Of a stretch of 64,000 nucleotides of DNA, positions 18,392 to 27,093 are shown one piece after another. Each line of letters opens with the position of its first letter. Within the stretch, counting starts at the first letter, position 1. The DNA comes from Microbacterium sp. C5A9 (GTDB taxonomy: Bacteria; Actinomycetota; Actinomycetes; Actinomycetales; Microbacteriaceae), in assembly GCF_022627955.1 (NCBI RefSeq), contig NZ_JABXGD010000007.1, positions 236,068 to 300,067 of the forward strand. Reading direction: 5' to 3'. The position numbers and the translations under genes were made by a program. A model generated the notes under the pieces. The model had not been told where the DNA came from. It was given only the letters and a program-made list of their open reading frames with translations, and ran no database searches.

Positions 18392-19180
18392 ATGACCGGT
18401 CGTGATTGGTCTATCCAGGAGATCGCCCGGCTCGCGGGCACCACCAGCAGGACGCTGCGTCACTACGACGATGTCGGCCTGCTGCCGCCGTCGCGCATCG
18501 CGCACAACGGCTATCGCCACTACGACGAGACAGCCCTCGTGCGCCTGCAGCGCATCCTGCTGCTGCGCGAGCTCGGACTCGGTCTGCCGCAGATCGCGGA
18601 GGTGCTGAACCCGGTGACCCCGCGGCAGAGCGAGGAGTCCGCTCTCGAAACCCACCTCGCGCTGCTGCGTGAGGAGCAGGACCGGCTGGCGCGACAGATC
18701 GCGTCGGTCGAGAACACCATCAATGCATTGAAAGGAGGTGAAGAACTCATGGCAGAGAACATGTTCGACGGTTTCGACCACACCCGGTACAAGGAGGAGG
18801 TCGAGCAGCGTTGGGGTCGCAAGACCTACGCCGACAGCGACCGCTGGTGGCGCGGGATGACCGACGCCGAACGGGCCGACTGGCAGCAGCGGGTCTCCGA
18901 CCTCGGTCGGGACTGGATCGCCGCCGCCGAGAGCGGCATCGACCCGGCATCCGCCGAGGCTCAGGACGTCGCTCGTCGCCACGTCGAGTGGCTGACCGGG
19001 ATTCCGGGAACCCCTGCCGCGGTCCCTGGCGGTGACGTGAAGGGATACGTCATCGGGCTCGGAGAGATGTACGTCGCGGACCCGCGCTTCGGTGCGAACT
19101 ACGCGACGTCGGCCGGGGGCACGCAGGGTGCGGAGTTCGTCCGCGACGCGCTCCGCTTCTACGCGGAGGCGAACCTGTAG
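18392..19180 (+). CDS. TipA-like MerR transcriptional activator (long form)
   Basis: A 262-residue MerR regulator with a C-terminal TipAS antibiotic-binding domain. Residues 5-75 form the MerR winged helix (SIQEIARLAGTTSRTLRHYD, then NGYRHYDETALVRLQ), followed by a coiled-coil helix to about 118. The TipAS domain begins at MFDGFDHTRYKEEVEQRWG. In Streptomyces TipA binds thiopeptides covalently and activates its own promoter; the ligand here is unknown. GGAGGGAGGA precedes the ATG. A second, stronger in-frame start lies inside the gene at 18749 (separate entry). The MerR-type promoter lies at 18323-18353. Confidence 0.9.
   Translation: MTGRDWSIQEIARLAGTTSRTLRHYDDVGLLPPSRIAHNGYRHYDETALVRLQRILLLRELGLGLPQIAEVLNPVTPRQSEESALETHLALLREEQDRLARQIASVENTINALKGGEELMAENMFDGFDHTRYKEEVEQRWGRKTYADSDRWWRGMTDAERADWQQRVSDLGRDWIAAAESGIDPASAEAQDVARRHVEWLTGIPGTPAAVPGGDVKGYVIGLGEMYVADPRFGANYATSAGGTQGAEFVRDALRFYAEANL
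18730..18741 (+). promoter_or_regulatory. Internal consensus ribosome binding site for a TipAS short form
   Basis: GAAAGGAGGTGA matches the full anti-Shine-Dalgarno complement over 12 nt and lies 7 nt before the in-frame ATG at 18749, inside the regulator gene. It is the strongest ribosome binding site I see in the window. Confidence 0.8.
18749..19180 (+). CDS. TipAS-like short isoform from an internal start
   Basis: An internal in-frame ATG would yield a 143-residue protein, MAENMFDGFDHTRYKEE and onward, containing only the ligand-binding TipAS domain without the DNA-binding part. In Streptomyces lividans tipA makes both TipAL and the more abundant TipAS from one mRNA by this route, TipAS acting as a drug sink. 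The very strong ribosome binding site here indicates that the same arrangement is kept. That the two forms are both made is an inference; the site itself is plain in the sequence. Confidence 0.7.
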   Translation: MAENMFDGFDHTRYKEEVEQRWGRKTYADSDRWWRGMTDAERADWQQRVSDLGRDWIAAAESGIDPASAEAQDVARRHVEWLTGIPGTPAAVPGGDVKGYVIGLGEMYVADPRFGANYATSAGGTQGAEFVRDALRFYAEANL

Positions 19181-19226
19181 CCGCCGCGCGGCATCCGCTG
19201 GCGCGTGCGGTGCAGCCCACCGCCAT

Positions 19227-19311
19227 GCGGGGTCGATGACGCATCCGAAACGCTCGTTTCCGGTGCGTTTTTGACCCCGCAGGGTGCGGGAGGTGCGTTT
19301 TTGACCCCGCA
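19227..19311. repeat. Imperfect palindrome plus repeated arm
   Basis: Left arm 19227-19252 and right arm 19255-19280 are inverted copies matching at 21 of 26 positions, a likely terminator for the regulator gene. The right-arm phrase GGTGCGTTTTTGACCCCGCA (19262-19281) is then repeated exactly at 19292-19311. The three related arms suggest a small mobile or REP-like sequence rather than a simple terminator. Confidence 0.6.
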
Positions 19312-19394
19312 CGGATCGGGGCCCCGCTTTGCACAGATCGAGACACCGGGGCAAGACCGAGATCGGATGCCGGTGCTGGGCGTAGGGTCGGGTC

Positions 19395-19769
19395 ATGGCC
19401 CCCCGCCGCAGACGCACCGATGCCGCACCGCTGTTCGCGGTGGCCGCGGGTGCCTACGCCGCGAACGTCGCCCTCGGCTCGGCCGTCGCCGCCAGGCTCA
19501 TCGACACGAGCAGCTTCCGCTGGGTGCATCACGCGATCTACATCGCCACGTGCGTGACCTCCGCAGCCGCGTTCTCGGCGATCGTCTGGGGGCGCCCGGC
19601 GCACGCCAGCCGCCGCGCCGCCCTGGCGCTCGCACCGGCCGCCGTCCCTCTCGCCGCCATCCCCTACCTCGGCACGCACAGCCGACGGCATCCGCTCGTC
19701 GCGCTCGCCGCGGCCCCCTTCATCGTCGCGGGCGTCGTCTGCTCGCGCCTGGCCTCCGACCGGAAGTGA
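19395..19769 (+). CDS. Small membrane protein, function unknown
   Basis: A 124-residue protein with about four hydrophobic helices separated by Arg-rich turns, starting [19 protein letters not shown]. No family is recognised. TAGGGT lies 6 nt before the ATG, the leaderless pattern. The nitroreductase gene begins 4 nt after its stop, so the two form an operon. It may be an accessory membrane protein, but nothing in the sequence gives its role. Confidence 0.75.
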   Translation: MAPRRRRTDAAPLFAVAAGAYAANVALGSAVAARLIDTSSFRWVHHAIYIATCVTSAAAFSAIVWGRPAHASRRAALALAPAAVPLAAIPYLGTHSRRHPLVALAAAPFIVAGVVCSRLASDRK

Positions 19770-19773
19770 ACGC

Positions 19774-20598
19774 ATGGAACTGCTCGACGCCATCCGCCGC
19801 CGCAAGACCACGAACGGGCCGTTCCTGCCCGACCCGGTATCGGAGGAGCATCAGCGGATCCTGCTCGAGGCCGCGGGCCGTGCACCCTCGCAGCTGAACA
19901 GCCAGCCATGGCGGTTCGTGGTCATCGAGAACCGCGAGACCATCGACAGGATCGCGCGCATCTCGGGCGAGAGCATGACCGAGGCGATGTCGAACGGCAC
20001 GTTCTTCGAGCGCTACAAGCCGTACTTCCGGTTCAGTCAGGCCGAGATGGAGGAGAAGCGCAGCGGGATGCTGTTCGACAAGCTGCCCGCCGCACTGCGC
20101 CCGTTCACGAGCCAGGTCTTCACGAAGCGCGGCCAGAAGCTGATGAACACCTTCGGGGTGCCCAAGACCCTCGGCGAAGAGAACCACAAGCTCGTCGCCG
20201 GCTCTCCGCTGCTGCTCGGCGTGATGCTCGATCGCAGCGAATACCGACCCGGTCAGCTCTCGTCGTTCTACTCGGTGTTCAGCATGGGCGCCGCGATGGA
20301 GAACGTCTGGCTCACCACGGTCGAGCTCGGCATGGGCATCCAGTTCATCTCGTTCCCGATGGAGGTGCCCGGGCGGTGGGAGGAGATCATCGATCTGCTG
20401 CACGTGCCCGACGACCTCGAGCTCATGGCCGTCTACCGCCTCGGCTACCTCCCGCCCGAGCAGCGTCGCCCCGCCATCGACTGGTCGAGTCACCAGCGCA
20501 AGCTCGTGTCGCAGTACGTGTTCCGCGAGAACTGCGACGAGCCGCAGCAGGGCTGGGACGCCCCGCCGCCCGGCGTCGAGAACCCTGCCGCGCGCTGA
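19774..20598 (+). CDS. Nitroreductase family protein
   Basis: A 274-residue FMN-dependent nitroreductase-like protein. N-terminal [12 protein letters not shown] and [17 protein letters not shown] give the usual FMN contacts, and the C-terminal [13 protein letters not shown] and [13 protein letters not shown] match the family core. The middle insert (residues 70-130) is longer than in minimal members. It probably reduces nitro compounds, quinones or flavins with NAD(P)H. It is cotranscribed with the small membrane protein upstream and converges on the Rieske oxidoreductase gene with only 3 nt between stops. Confidence 0.88.
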   Translation: MELLDAIRRRKTTNGPFLPDPVSEEHQRILLEAAGRAPSQLNSQPWRFVVIENRETIDRIARISGESMTEAMSNGTFFERYKPYFRFSQAEMEEKRSGMLFDKLPAALRPFTSQVFTKRGQKLMNTFGVPKTLGEENHKLVAGSPLLLGVMLDRSEYRPGQLSSFYSVFSMGAAMENVWLTTVELGMGIQFISFPMEVPGRWEEIIDLLHVPDDLELMAVYRLGYLPPEQRRPAIDWSSHQRKLVSQYVFRENCDEPQQGWDAPPPGVENPAAR

Positions 20599-20601
20599 GG
20601 G

Positions 20602-22131
20602 TCAGCCCTCGCTCGTGCGGGGCAGTGCCGCCAGGTCCTGCAGCGCCGGCCCCTCGATGCGCGTGCCGTCGGCTTCGAAGCGCGAGGCGTGCAGCGGGCA
20701 GTCCCACGTGCACTCGGCGTCGTTCCAGGCCAGGACGCCACCCAGGTGCGGGCACACGGCGGACACCGCGCGGGTGACCCCGTCGACCGTCGAGATCGCG
20801 ACCGGCCGCCCACCGCGGTTCGCGACCACGCCCTCTCCCTCGGCGGGGCGAGGCACGGGGACGGCGGTCGTCTCCGCGCCGATCCAGCCGCTCGTCGCGG
20901 CGGCGGCCACCTTCGCACCCTCGAGCGCACCGCGGGCGAGGTCGGCCGGAACCGTGAGCCTCGTGCCGATCTTGACCATCCACGACGGCCGGTCGTGCCA
21001 GCTTGCTCCGCGGATCTCGGTGGTGAGGCGCAGCGCCGCAGCGGGGGCGTTCGAGAGGCCCCACTTGGCGTAGCCGGTCGCGAATCGCACGACGCCGAGT
21101 CCGCGCGGCATGGCCCCCACGAACGGGATCTGATTGTGCGACTCGTAGTCCTGGGCTGCCCAGCGATGGGTCTCCTCGGCATCCGGGAAGTACTGTCGCG
21201 TCCACGCGATGAGCCCGTCGATCGCCGCCGCCTCGCTGTCGGAACGCCCGACCGGATGCCCGTTGCCGCCCACGACGAGCCGGGCGCTGCCACCCGGGCC
21301 GTCGGCAGCGGACACGGGCCGGATCGACCGCGTCGCGCCGTCGACCGAGATGAACGTGGACTCCGGGACGTCGCCGCCCACCGCGAAGGAGACGCAGTAC
21401 GACCGGAACGCCCGCATCTTCGTGAAGTACAGGCCGCGGTCCAGGATGGGGTATCCGGTCGCGATCACGACGTGCTCGGCGAACATCGGCCCGGCCGTGG
21501 TCTCGACGCGAGGGTCGGGCAGCACGTGGGTCGCCGTCACCCTGACGCCGGTGTGCAGGGTCCCGCCCGCGGCGAGCAGCTCTTCGGCGAGAGCCTGAGC
21601 GACGAGCGCGGGGTCGATCGTCACCTGGTCGTCGAGAGCGACGGCTCCGAAGACGGGGAAGGCCAGCGACGAGAGCTGGTCGCGCGTGAGCATCCTCGTC
21701 GGGAGACCTGCCTCACCCGCCGCGGCATGTACCTCGCTCAGGGTGTCGAGCCCCGAGGGGTCCTGCGCATACGAGTGGTCGGTGCGCCGCTCATACGGGA
21801 CGCCCGCGTGGTCGGCGAAGGCGAGGAGCCAGTCCATGCCCGCACGGTTCGCGTCGACGTACGCCTGCACGAGCGACGCCGGATGGTGGCGACGGATCTC
21901 GGCCAGACGCTTGCCCTGCAGCAGCGACAGCTTGCCCGTGTTGGCCCCGGTCGCGAGCTCCGCCACGGCGCCCGCCTCGATCACCGCCACGTCGAGGCCG
22001 GCGCGCGTGAGCATGACGGCGGTGGTGAGTCCGGTCAGGCCGGCGCCGACGATGACGACGTCGTGCCGCGCGCCGGGGTCGAACGGTGTGCCGAGGGGCG
22101 GAGTCCGGTCGAGCTTCCACAGTGGCTTCAT
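20602..22131 (-). CDS. FAD-dependent oxidoreductase with C-terminal Rieske domain
   Basis: A 509-residue two-domain protein. The N-terminal DAO-type FAD domain shows DVVIVGAGLTGLTTAVMLTR and the later CSV-FAVGG and RFATGYAKWGLSNA regions. The C-terminal Rieske domain carries the complete 2Fe-2S ligand set: C460-x-H462 in CPHLGG and C478-x2-H481 in CPLHASRF. Such proteins probably pass electrons between an amine or hydroxy-acid substrate and the Fe-S centre; the substrate is unknown. ATG 22131 is preferred over the upstream in-frame ATG because FAD-domain spacing is then normal. Confidence 0.88.
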   Translation of the reverse strand: MKPLWKLDRTPPLGTPFDPGARHDVVIVGAGLTGLTTAVMLTRAGLDVAVIEAGAVAELATGANTGKLSLLQGKRLAEIRRHHPASLVQAYVDANRAGMDWLLAFADHAGVPYERRTDHSYAQDPSGLDTLSEVHAAAGEAGLPTRMLTRDQLSSLAFPVFGAVALDDQVTIDPALVAQALAEELLAAGGTLHTGVRVTATHVLPDPRVETTAGPMFAEHVVIATGYPILDRGLYFTKMRAFRSYCVSFAVGGDVPESTFISVDGATRSIRPVSAADGPGGSARLVVGGNGHPVGRSDSEAAAIDGLIAWTRQYFPDAEETHRWAAQDYESHNQIPFVGAMPRGLGVVRFATGYAKWGLSNAPAAALRLTTEIRGASWHDRPSWMVKIGTRLTVPADLARGALEGAKVAAAATSGWIGAETTAVPVPRPAEGEGVVANRGGRPVAISTVDGVTRAVSAVCPHLGGVLAWNDAECTWDCPLHASRFEADGTRIEGPALQDLAALPRTSEG

Positions 22132-22205
22132 GGGGACAGTCTCGACCCGCCGCCGCTCCACGCGCACCCGGTTGACAATCGGCGGATGCGTCGGCGGGGC
22201 GCGAC

Positions 22206-22211
22206 TAGAGT
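22206..22211 (+). promoter_or_regulatory. Leaderless -10 (TAGAGT) of the crcB operon
   Basis: TAGAGT ends 6 nt before GTG 22218, so transcription would begin at or next to the start codon. This leaves no room for a fluoride riboswitch, and none is seen upstream. Confidence 0.6.
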
Positions 22212-22217
22212 TGCCGC

Positions 22218-22607
22218 GTGACCCCTCGGCGTCTGCTCCTCGTCTTCAGCGGCGGCGCCATCGGCACCGCGGCACGGCTGGCAGTGGGGCTCTGGCTGCC
22301 GGACGCCGACGGCTTCCCCGCGGCGACGCTCCTGGTCAACGTGCTCGGCTCGCTGCTCATCGGCGTCGTCGCCGCGCGGCTCGCCTCCACCGCGGGGCTG
22401 CGGGTGTTCCTCGGGACGGGCGTGCTCGGCGGATTCACCACGTACAGCGCGTTCATGACCGGCACGGTCTCACTGTGGGCGGATGCTCCGCTGTGGGGCC
22501 TCGCGTACGCCGCGGGCAGCCTCGTGCTCGGCCTCTCGGCCGCCGCCCTGGGGCTTCATCTGGGGCGTCCGCGCTCGTCGGCCCGTCTCGCGGGAGCCGA
22601 CTCATGA
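22218..22607 (+). CDS. crcB: Fluoride exporter CrcB/Fluc, subunit 1
   Basis: A 129-residue four-helix Fluc fluoride channel subunit. Family marks are GGAIGTAARLAVG in helix 1, NVLGSLLIGV with the pore Asn, and the TM3 break GVLGGFTTYSAFMT with the stacked phenylalanine and threonine motif. It exports toxic fluoride passively. The start is GTG with a leaderless -10. The second crcB overlaps by four bases; paired genes usually form an antiparallel heterodimer. Confidence 0.93.
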   Translation: MTPRRLLLVFSGGAIGTAARLAVGLWLPDADGFPAATLLVNVLGSLLIGVVAARLASTAGLRVFLGTGVLGGFTTYSAFMTGTVSLWADAPLWGLAYAAGSLVLGLSAAALGLHLGRPRSSARLAGADS

Positions 22608-22963
22608 GCCCGCTCCTGTTCATCGCGGCGGCGCTCGCCGGAGGGGTGGGGGCGGTGCTGCGCTACCTCGTCGACCTCGGCGTCGCGAAGATCGCCGGGC
22701 GCCGCTTCCCCTGGGGCATCCTCCTCGTGAACCTGAGCGGATCGTTCGCACTCGGACTCGTGACCGCGGCCCTGCCCGATCAGGCCTTCCTCCTCGGTGC
22801 CGGGCTGCTCGGCGGGTACACGACCTTCAGCACCGCGATGCTCGACGCGGTCGCACTGTGGCGAGACGGCGCGCGCCGCGCCGCGGCGTTCGACGCCATC
22901 GGGATGCTGCTGCTGGGGCTGCTCGCTGCCGGCCTCGGACTGGCACTCGGCTCCCTGCTCTGA
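22604..22963 (+). CDS. crcB: Fluoride exporter CrcB/Fluc, subunit 2
   Basis: A 119-residue Fluc subunit with GGVGAVLRYLVD, NLSGSFALGL and GLLGGYTTFSTAML, the same three landmarks as subunit 1. The ATG overlaps the stop of the first crcB (ATGA), giving equal, coupled synthesis. In Gram-positive bacteria two tandem crcB products of opposite orientation form one channel. No regulator is adjacent; the TetR gene downstream has its own operator. Confidence 0.93.
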   Translation: MSPLLFIAAALAGGVGAVLRYLVDLGVAKIAGRRFPWGILLVNLSGSFALGLVTAALPDQAFLLGAGLLGGYTTFSTAMLDAVALWRDGARRAAAFDAIGMLLLGLLAAGLGLALGSLL

Positions 22964-23029
22964 CGCGCGATTCTGCGCGCTCGGTGACGGCGCCCGTGCG
23001 GGGCTAATCTCCAGCTTCGGGATGCAGAA

Positions 23030-23057
23030 TGTACAAACGTACATGTACGGGCGTACA
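23030..23057 (+). promoter_or_regulatory. Nested palindromic operator before the TetR/RND genes
   Basis: A perfect 12-bp palindrome CGTACATGTACG (23038-23049) is centred inside an outer pair TGTAC (23030-23034) and GTACA (23053-23057) with the same centre. This gives four GTAC half-sites in 28 bp, 46 bp upstream of the TetR start. It is the probable autorepressor site. Confidence 0.75.
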
Positions 23058-23102
23058 GGGTTGATCGCCGCGTGCATATCCACGAATGGGCGAGGGGGAT
23101 CG

Positions 23103-23696
23103 ATGAGCGAGGGCACACGACGCCGCCGCGATCCTGAAGCGCGCCGCCTCGAGATCGTCACGGCGGCCGCCGAGCTGATCATCGAGATCGGCGTCGACGC
23201 GCTCACCCACCGCAAGGTCGCCGCCCGCGCCGGGGTGCCGCTCGGCGCCACCACCCAGTACTTCGCCACGCTCGACGACCTGCGGGAGGCCGCCATCGGC
23301 GCACTCGCGGCCGAGATCGAGGCGCGCATCGACGAGACGCGGCGAGCCGTGCGCGTCGAAGGCGTGACGCCCGAGGGGCTCGCGAGGCTGGTGCACCAGG
23401 GCCTCGCCGATGCGCGCGCGATTCAGGCAGACCGAGCCGTCGTCACCGCTGCCGTGCACGACCCGCGGGTGCGGGCCTTCGCCAGGCAGTGGTCCGACGA
23501 GGTCGTCGGGTTCATCGCACCCGTTCACGGACCGGATCGCGCCAGGGCCGCCGCCGTCTTCATCGACGGCGTACTCTGGCATGCACAGATCCACGACGAG
23601 CCGCTCGACGAAGAGCTCATCCGCGACGCCCTCGCCGGGATCCTCCTTCCTCGGCAGGCGTCCCCCTCCGCATCCACCGCCGCAGCATCCGCCTGA
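23103..23696 (+). CDS. TetR family repressor of the RND pump
   Basis: A 197-residue TetR regulator. The helix-turn-helix lies at about residues 10-56: EIVTAAAELIIEIGVDALTH, then KVAARAGVPLGATTQYFATL. The second half is the all-helical ligand-binding domain, ending in an Ala-rich tail. ATG 23103 follows GGGGGAT. The RND gene begins 23 nt after its stop, so repressor and pump form one operon under the nested palindrome at 23030-23057. The ligand is probably a pump substrate. Confidence 0.9.
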   Translation: MSEGTRRRRDPEARRLEIVTAAAELIIEIGVDALTHRKVAARAGVPLGATTQYFATLDDLREAAIGALAAEIEARIDETRRAVRVEGVTPEGLARLVHQGLADARAIQADRAVVTAAVHDPRVRAFARQWSDEVVGFIAPVHGPDRARAAAVFIDGVLWHAQIHDEPLDEELIRDALAGILLPRQASPSASTAAASA

Positions 23697-23719
23697 TCCG
23701 ACCGAGAGAGAATCCGCCC

Positions 23720-26700
23720 TTGTCGAACCTCGCCGTCCTGAGTCTCAAGAACCGCGCGCTGATCGCCCTGATCACGATCGTCGCCGCCGTGTTCGGCGGG
23801 CTCGCTCTGACGAACCTCAAGCAGGAGCTCATCCCGTCGCTCGAGCTGCCCAACCTCATGGTCATGACGACCTACCCCGGCGCCTCGCCCGAGGTCGTCG
23901 AGAACGACGTCTCGACGCCCATCGAATCGGCGATCCAGGGTGTTCCCGGACTCGAGGGCACGACGGCGACGAGCACGACCAACGCCTCGATCGTGCAGGC
24001 GACCTTCGCCTACGGCACGAACCTCGCGACGGCCGAGCAGAAGATCCAGCAGGCGATCAACCGCATCTCGGGACAGCTGCCCGAAGACGTGAGCCCGCAG
24101 GTGCTCGCGGTGTCGATCGACGACTTCCCCGTGATCCAGGTCGCGGTCACCGGATTCGATGACGCCGAGAACGCCCAGGCCGAGCTGACGAGCATCGCGA
24201 TCCCCGACCTCGAAGACGTCGACGGCGTCAACGCCGCGCAGCTCATCGGCGGTGTCGGCCAGCGCATCACCATCACGCCCGATGTCGCCGCCCTCGCCGC
24301 GCTGGGCCAGAGCACGCAGGCCATCAGCACGGCGCTGCAGCAGAACGGCACGCTGTTCCCCGGCGGAGACATCACCGAGAACGGCCAGACCCTCACGGTG
24401 CAGACGGGCGCCAAGATCACCTCCGTCGAGGAGATCGCGGCGCTGCCGCTGGTCGGCACCGAGGCGACGGTCGGCGATGTGGCGACGGTCGTGCAGGAGT
24501 CCGACCCGATCTCGTCGCTCTCACGCGTCGACGGCGAGGATGCCCTCTCGATCTCGATCACCAAGCTTCCCGCCGCGAACACCGTCGAGGTGTCGCAGGG
24601 CGTGATCGCCGCGCTCGACGAGATCGGCGAGGCGTTCCCCGACGCGACGTTCACGATCATCTTCGACCAGGCGCCGTTCATCCAGCAGTCGATCGAGACG
24701 CTCGCGACCGAGGGCCTGCTCGGACTCGCCTTCGCGGTGATCGTCATCCTCGTCTTCCTGCTGTCGATCCGTTCGACTCTCGTGACGGCGATCTCGATCC
24801 CGACCAGCGTGCTGATCACGTTCATCGGTCTGCAGGCGTTCGGGTACTCGCTCAACATCCTCACCCTCGGTGCGCTCACGATCGCGATCGGTCGCGTGGT
24901 CGACGACTCGATCGTCGTGATCGAGAACATCAAGCGCCACTACGTCGGCGACGCCGACAAGGGCGACGCGATCCGTCTCGCCGTGCGCGAGGTGGCGATG
25001 GCCGTGACCTCGTCGACCATCACCACGGTGGCGGTGTTCCTGCCTATCGTGTTCGTCGGAGACATGGTCGGCGAGCTCTTCCGCCCGTTCGCCATGACCG
25101 TCTCGATCGCGATGGTCGCCTCGCTGCTCGTGTCGCTGACCATCGTGCCCGTGCTCGCGTACTGGTTCCTGCGCCCCGGCAAGCCGCTGCTCGACGAGAA
25201 CGGCGTGCAGATCGACCCCGAGGACCCGGCCGCGCCGCCGACCCCGCTGCAGCGCGCCTATCGACCGATCCTCGGCTGGACGTTGAAGCACTCGGGTGTG
25301 ACCGTGATCCTCGCGGTCGTCGTGCTCGGTGCCACACTCGCGGCAGCGCCGCTCATGAAGGTGAACTTCCTCAGCGACTCGGGCCAGAACACGATGACGG
25401 TCACGCAGGACCTCGGTCCGACCGCGAGCCTCGAGACCAAGTCGGAGGCGGCGGTCGCCGTTGAGGACGCGCTGCTCGACATCGACGGCGTCACCACCGT
25501 GCAGGCCTCGATCGGATCGAGCGGATCGGCTCTGCGCGATGCGTTCTCGGGAGGCGCGGGCATCACCTACTCGGTGCTCACCGACGCCGATGCCGATCAG
25601 GAGGAGCTCCGCGCCGCGGTGCAGGACGCCGTCAAGGACCTCACCGATGTGGGAGAGGTGTCGGTCGCATCGTCCGCAGGCTTCGGATCGAGCGACATCG
25701 AGATCACGGTCTCGGCGTCGAACGCCGACGACCTGCAGACCGCGACCACCGCCGTGGGTGACGAGCTCGAGGGCCGAGACGGCGTCGGTCAGGTCACCGA
25801 CAACCTCGCCGCGGCCCTGCCGTACCTGGCTGTGGTCGTCGATCGTGACGCGGCCGCGCAGCGCGGCCTCTCGGAGGTGGCCGTCGGATCGATCGTGTCG
25901 AACACGATGCGCCCCCAGCAGGTCGGAACCGTCGAGATCGACGACACCGCGCTGACGATCTATCTCGCATCGGCCCAGCCGCCGACGACCGCCCAGGCGC
26001 TGCGCGAGCTGACCATCCCGACGCCGCTCGGTGTCGTGCAGCTGCAGGAGATCGCGACCGTCGAGGAGCGCAACGGCCCCACGTCGATCACCACCGAGCA
26101 GGGACGCCGCACCGCGACGATCACCGTGCCCCCGGCATCCGACAACCTCGCCGTGGCCACCCAGTCGGTGAACGACGCCCTCGCCGCGGTCGATCTGCCC
26201 GACGGGGCGTCGGCCGAGGTCGGCGGCGTCGCGACGCAGCAGGCCGACTCGTTCTCGCAGCTCGGGCTCGCGATGCTCGCGGCGATCCTGATCGTCTACG
26301 TCGTGATGGTGGCGACCTTCAAGTCGCTGCGCCAGCCGCTGCTGCTGCTCGTGTCGGTGCCGTTCGCGGCGACCGGTGCGATCCTGCTGCAGATCATCAC
26401 GGGCGTGCCGCTCGGAGTGGCCTCGCTCATCGGCGTGCTGATGCTCATCGGCATCGTGGTGACCAACGCGATCGTGCTCATCGACCTCGTGAACCAGTAC
26501 CGCGAGAAGGGGCTGTCGACGCTCGACGCCGTGAAGGCGGGTGGCGAGAAGCGTCTGCGGCCGATCCTCATGACGGCACTCGCGACGATCTTCGCGCTGA
26601 CCCCGATGGCGCTCGGCATCACCGGGCACGGCGGTTTCATCTCGCAGCCGCTGGCGATCGTCGTGATCGGCGGACTCATCTCGTCGACCGTGCTGACGCT

Positions 26701-26974
26701 GATCGTTCTGCCCACGCTCTACAACCTCGTCGAGGGTGCGAAGGAGCGGCGCCGGGCGCGCAAGGCGGGCTCGGGCGACGACGGCTCTGCGCCGGTCGAC
26801 GGCGCGGCGCCGTCGGACGGGCCTGCGCCGGCCGGCGGGCTGGTGCTCGCCGGTGCTGGTGCGGGTGGCACCTCGGGTGCCGGTACGGGCGGTGCCTCGG
26901 GTGCCGGTGGCGACTCGGGTCTGCCGCACGCGAATCAGCTCACTCGCCGCGAGCTCCGCGAGCGCGGCGAGTAG
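23720..26974 (+). CDS. RND efflux transporter, HAE1/AcrB-SwrC type
   Basis: A 1084-residue RND pump with two halves, each a large extracytoplasmic loop followed by six helices. The N-terminus reads LSLKNRALIALITIVAAVFG, the porter-loop start shows TTYPGASPEVVENDVSTPIE, and TM4 has the proton-relay GRVVDDSIVVIEN. The C-terminal half carries VASLIGVLMLIGIVVTNAIV. It is closest in pattern to the Gram-positive SwrC group. The TTG at 23720 is preceded by GAGAGAG at about 9 nt. The last 60 residues are a Gly/Ala/Ser-rich tail, probably disordered. The substrate is unknown. It converges on the epimerase gene. Confidence 0.9.
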   Translation: MSNLAVLSLKNRALIALITIVAAVFGGLALTNLKQELIPSLELPNLMVMTTYPGASPEVVENDVSTPIESAIQGVPGLEGTTATSTTNASIVQATFAYGTNLATAEQKIQQAINRISGQLPEDVSPQVLAVSIDDFPVIQVAVTGFDDAENAQAELTSIAIPDLEDVDGVNAAQLIGGVGQRITITPDVAALAALGQSTQAISTALQQNGTLFPGGDITENGQTLTVQTGAKITSVEEIAALPLVGTEATVGDVATVVQESDPISSLSRVDGEDALSISITKLPAANTVEVSQGVIAALDEIGEAFPDATFTIIFDQAPFIQQSIETLATEGLLGLAFAVIVILVFLLSIRSTLVTAISIPTSVLITFIGLQAFGYSLNILTLGALTIAIGRVVDDSIVVIENIKRHYVGDADKGDAIRLAVREVAMAVTSSTITTVAVFLPIVFVGDMVGELFRPFAMTVSIAMVASLLVSLTIVPVLAYWFLRPGKPLLDENGVQIDPEDPAAPPTPLQRAYRPILGWTLKHSGVTVILAVVVLGATLAAAPLMKVNFLSDSGQNTMTVTQDLGPTASLETKSEAAVAVEDALLDIDGVTTVQASIGSSGSALRDAFSGGAGITYSVLTDADADQEELRAAVQDAVKDLTDVGEVSVASSAGFGSSDIEITVSASNADDLQTATTAVGDELEGRDGVGQVTDNLAAALPYLAVVVDRDAAAQRGLSEVAVGSIVSNTMRPQQVGTVEIDDTALTIYLASAQPPTTAQALRELTIPTPLGVVQLQEIATVEERNGPTSITTEQGRRTATITVPPASDNLAVATQSVNDALAAVDLPDGASAEVGGVATQQADSFSQLGLAMLAAILIVYVVMVATFKSLRQPLLLLVSVPFAATGAILLQIITGVPLGVASLIGVLMLIGIVVTNAIVLIDLVNQYREKGLSTLDAVKAGGEKRLRPILMTALATIFALTPMALGITGHGGFISQPLAIVVIGGLISSTVLTLIVLPTLYNLVEGAKERRRARKAGSGDDGSAPVDGAAPSDGPAPAGGLVLAGAGAGGTSGAGTGGASGAGGDSGLPHANQLTRRELRERGE

Positions 26975-27010
26975 CCGTCTCGGCGTCCATCACTGCGCAG
27001 GGGAGTGCGC

Positions 27011-27045
27011 GATGCCCGTCCGGAATCGGTTTCCGGGCGGGCATC
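27011..27045. terminator. Hairpin between the convergent RND and epimerase genes
   Basis: GATGCCCGTCCGGAA (27011-27025) pairs with TTCCGGGCGGGCATC (27031-27045) with a single G-T wobble. It can serve both strands. Confidence 0.75.
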
Positions 27046-27093
27046 GGCCGTCTCCGGCGCAGGGGGGCGAACCGCAGGGCGCGGTGAGCGGGC

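Noticed and set aside
19395..22131. A nitroreductase/Rieske gene cluster for one pathway
   Set aside because: The two genes are convergent with no shared promoter; a joint pathway is not supported.
22132..22217. Fluoride riboswitch before crcB
   Set aside because: No matching pseudoknot sequence is visible, and the TAGAGT hexamer 6 nt before the start leaves no leader.
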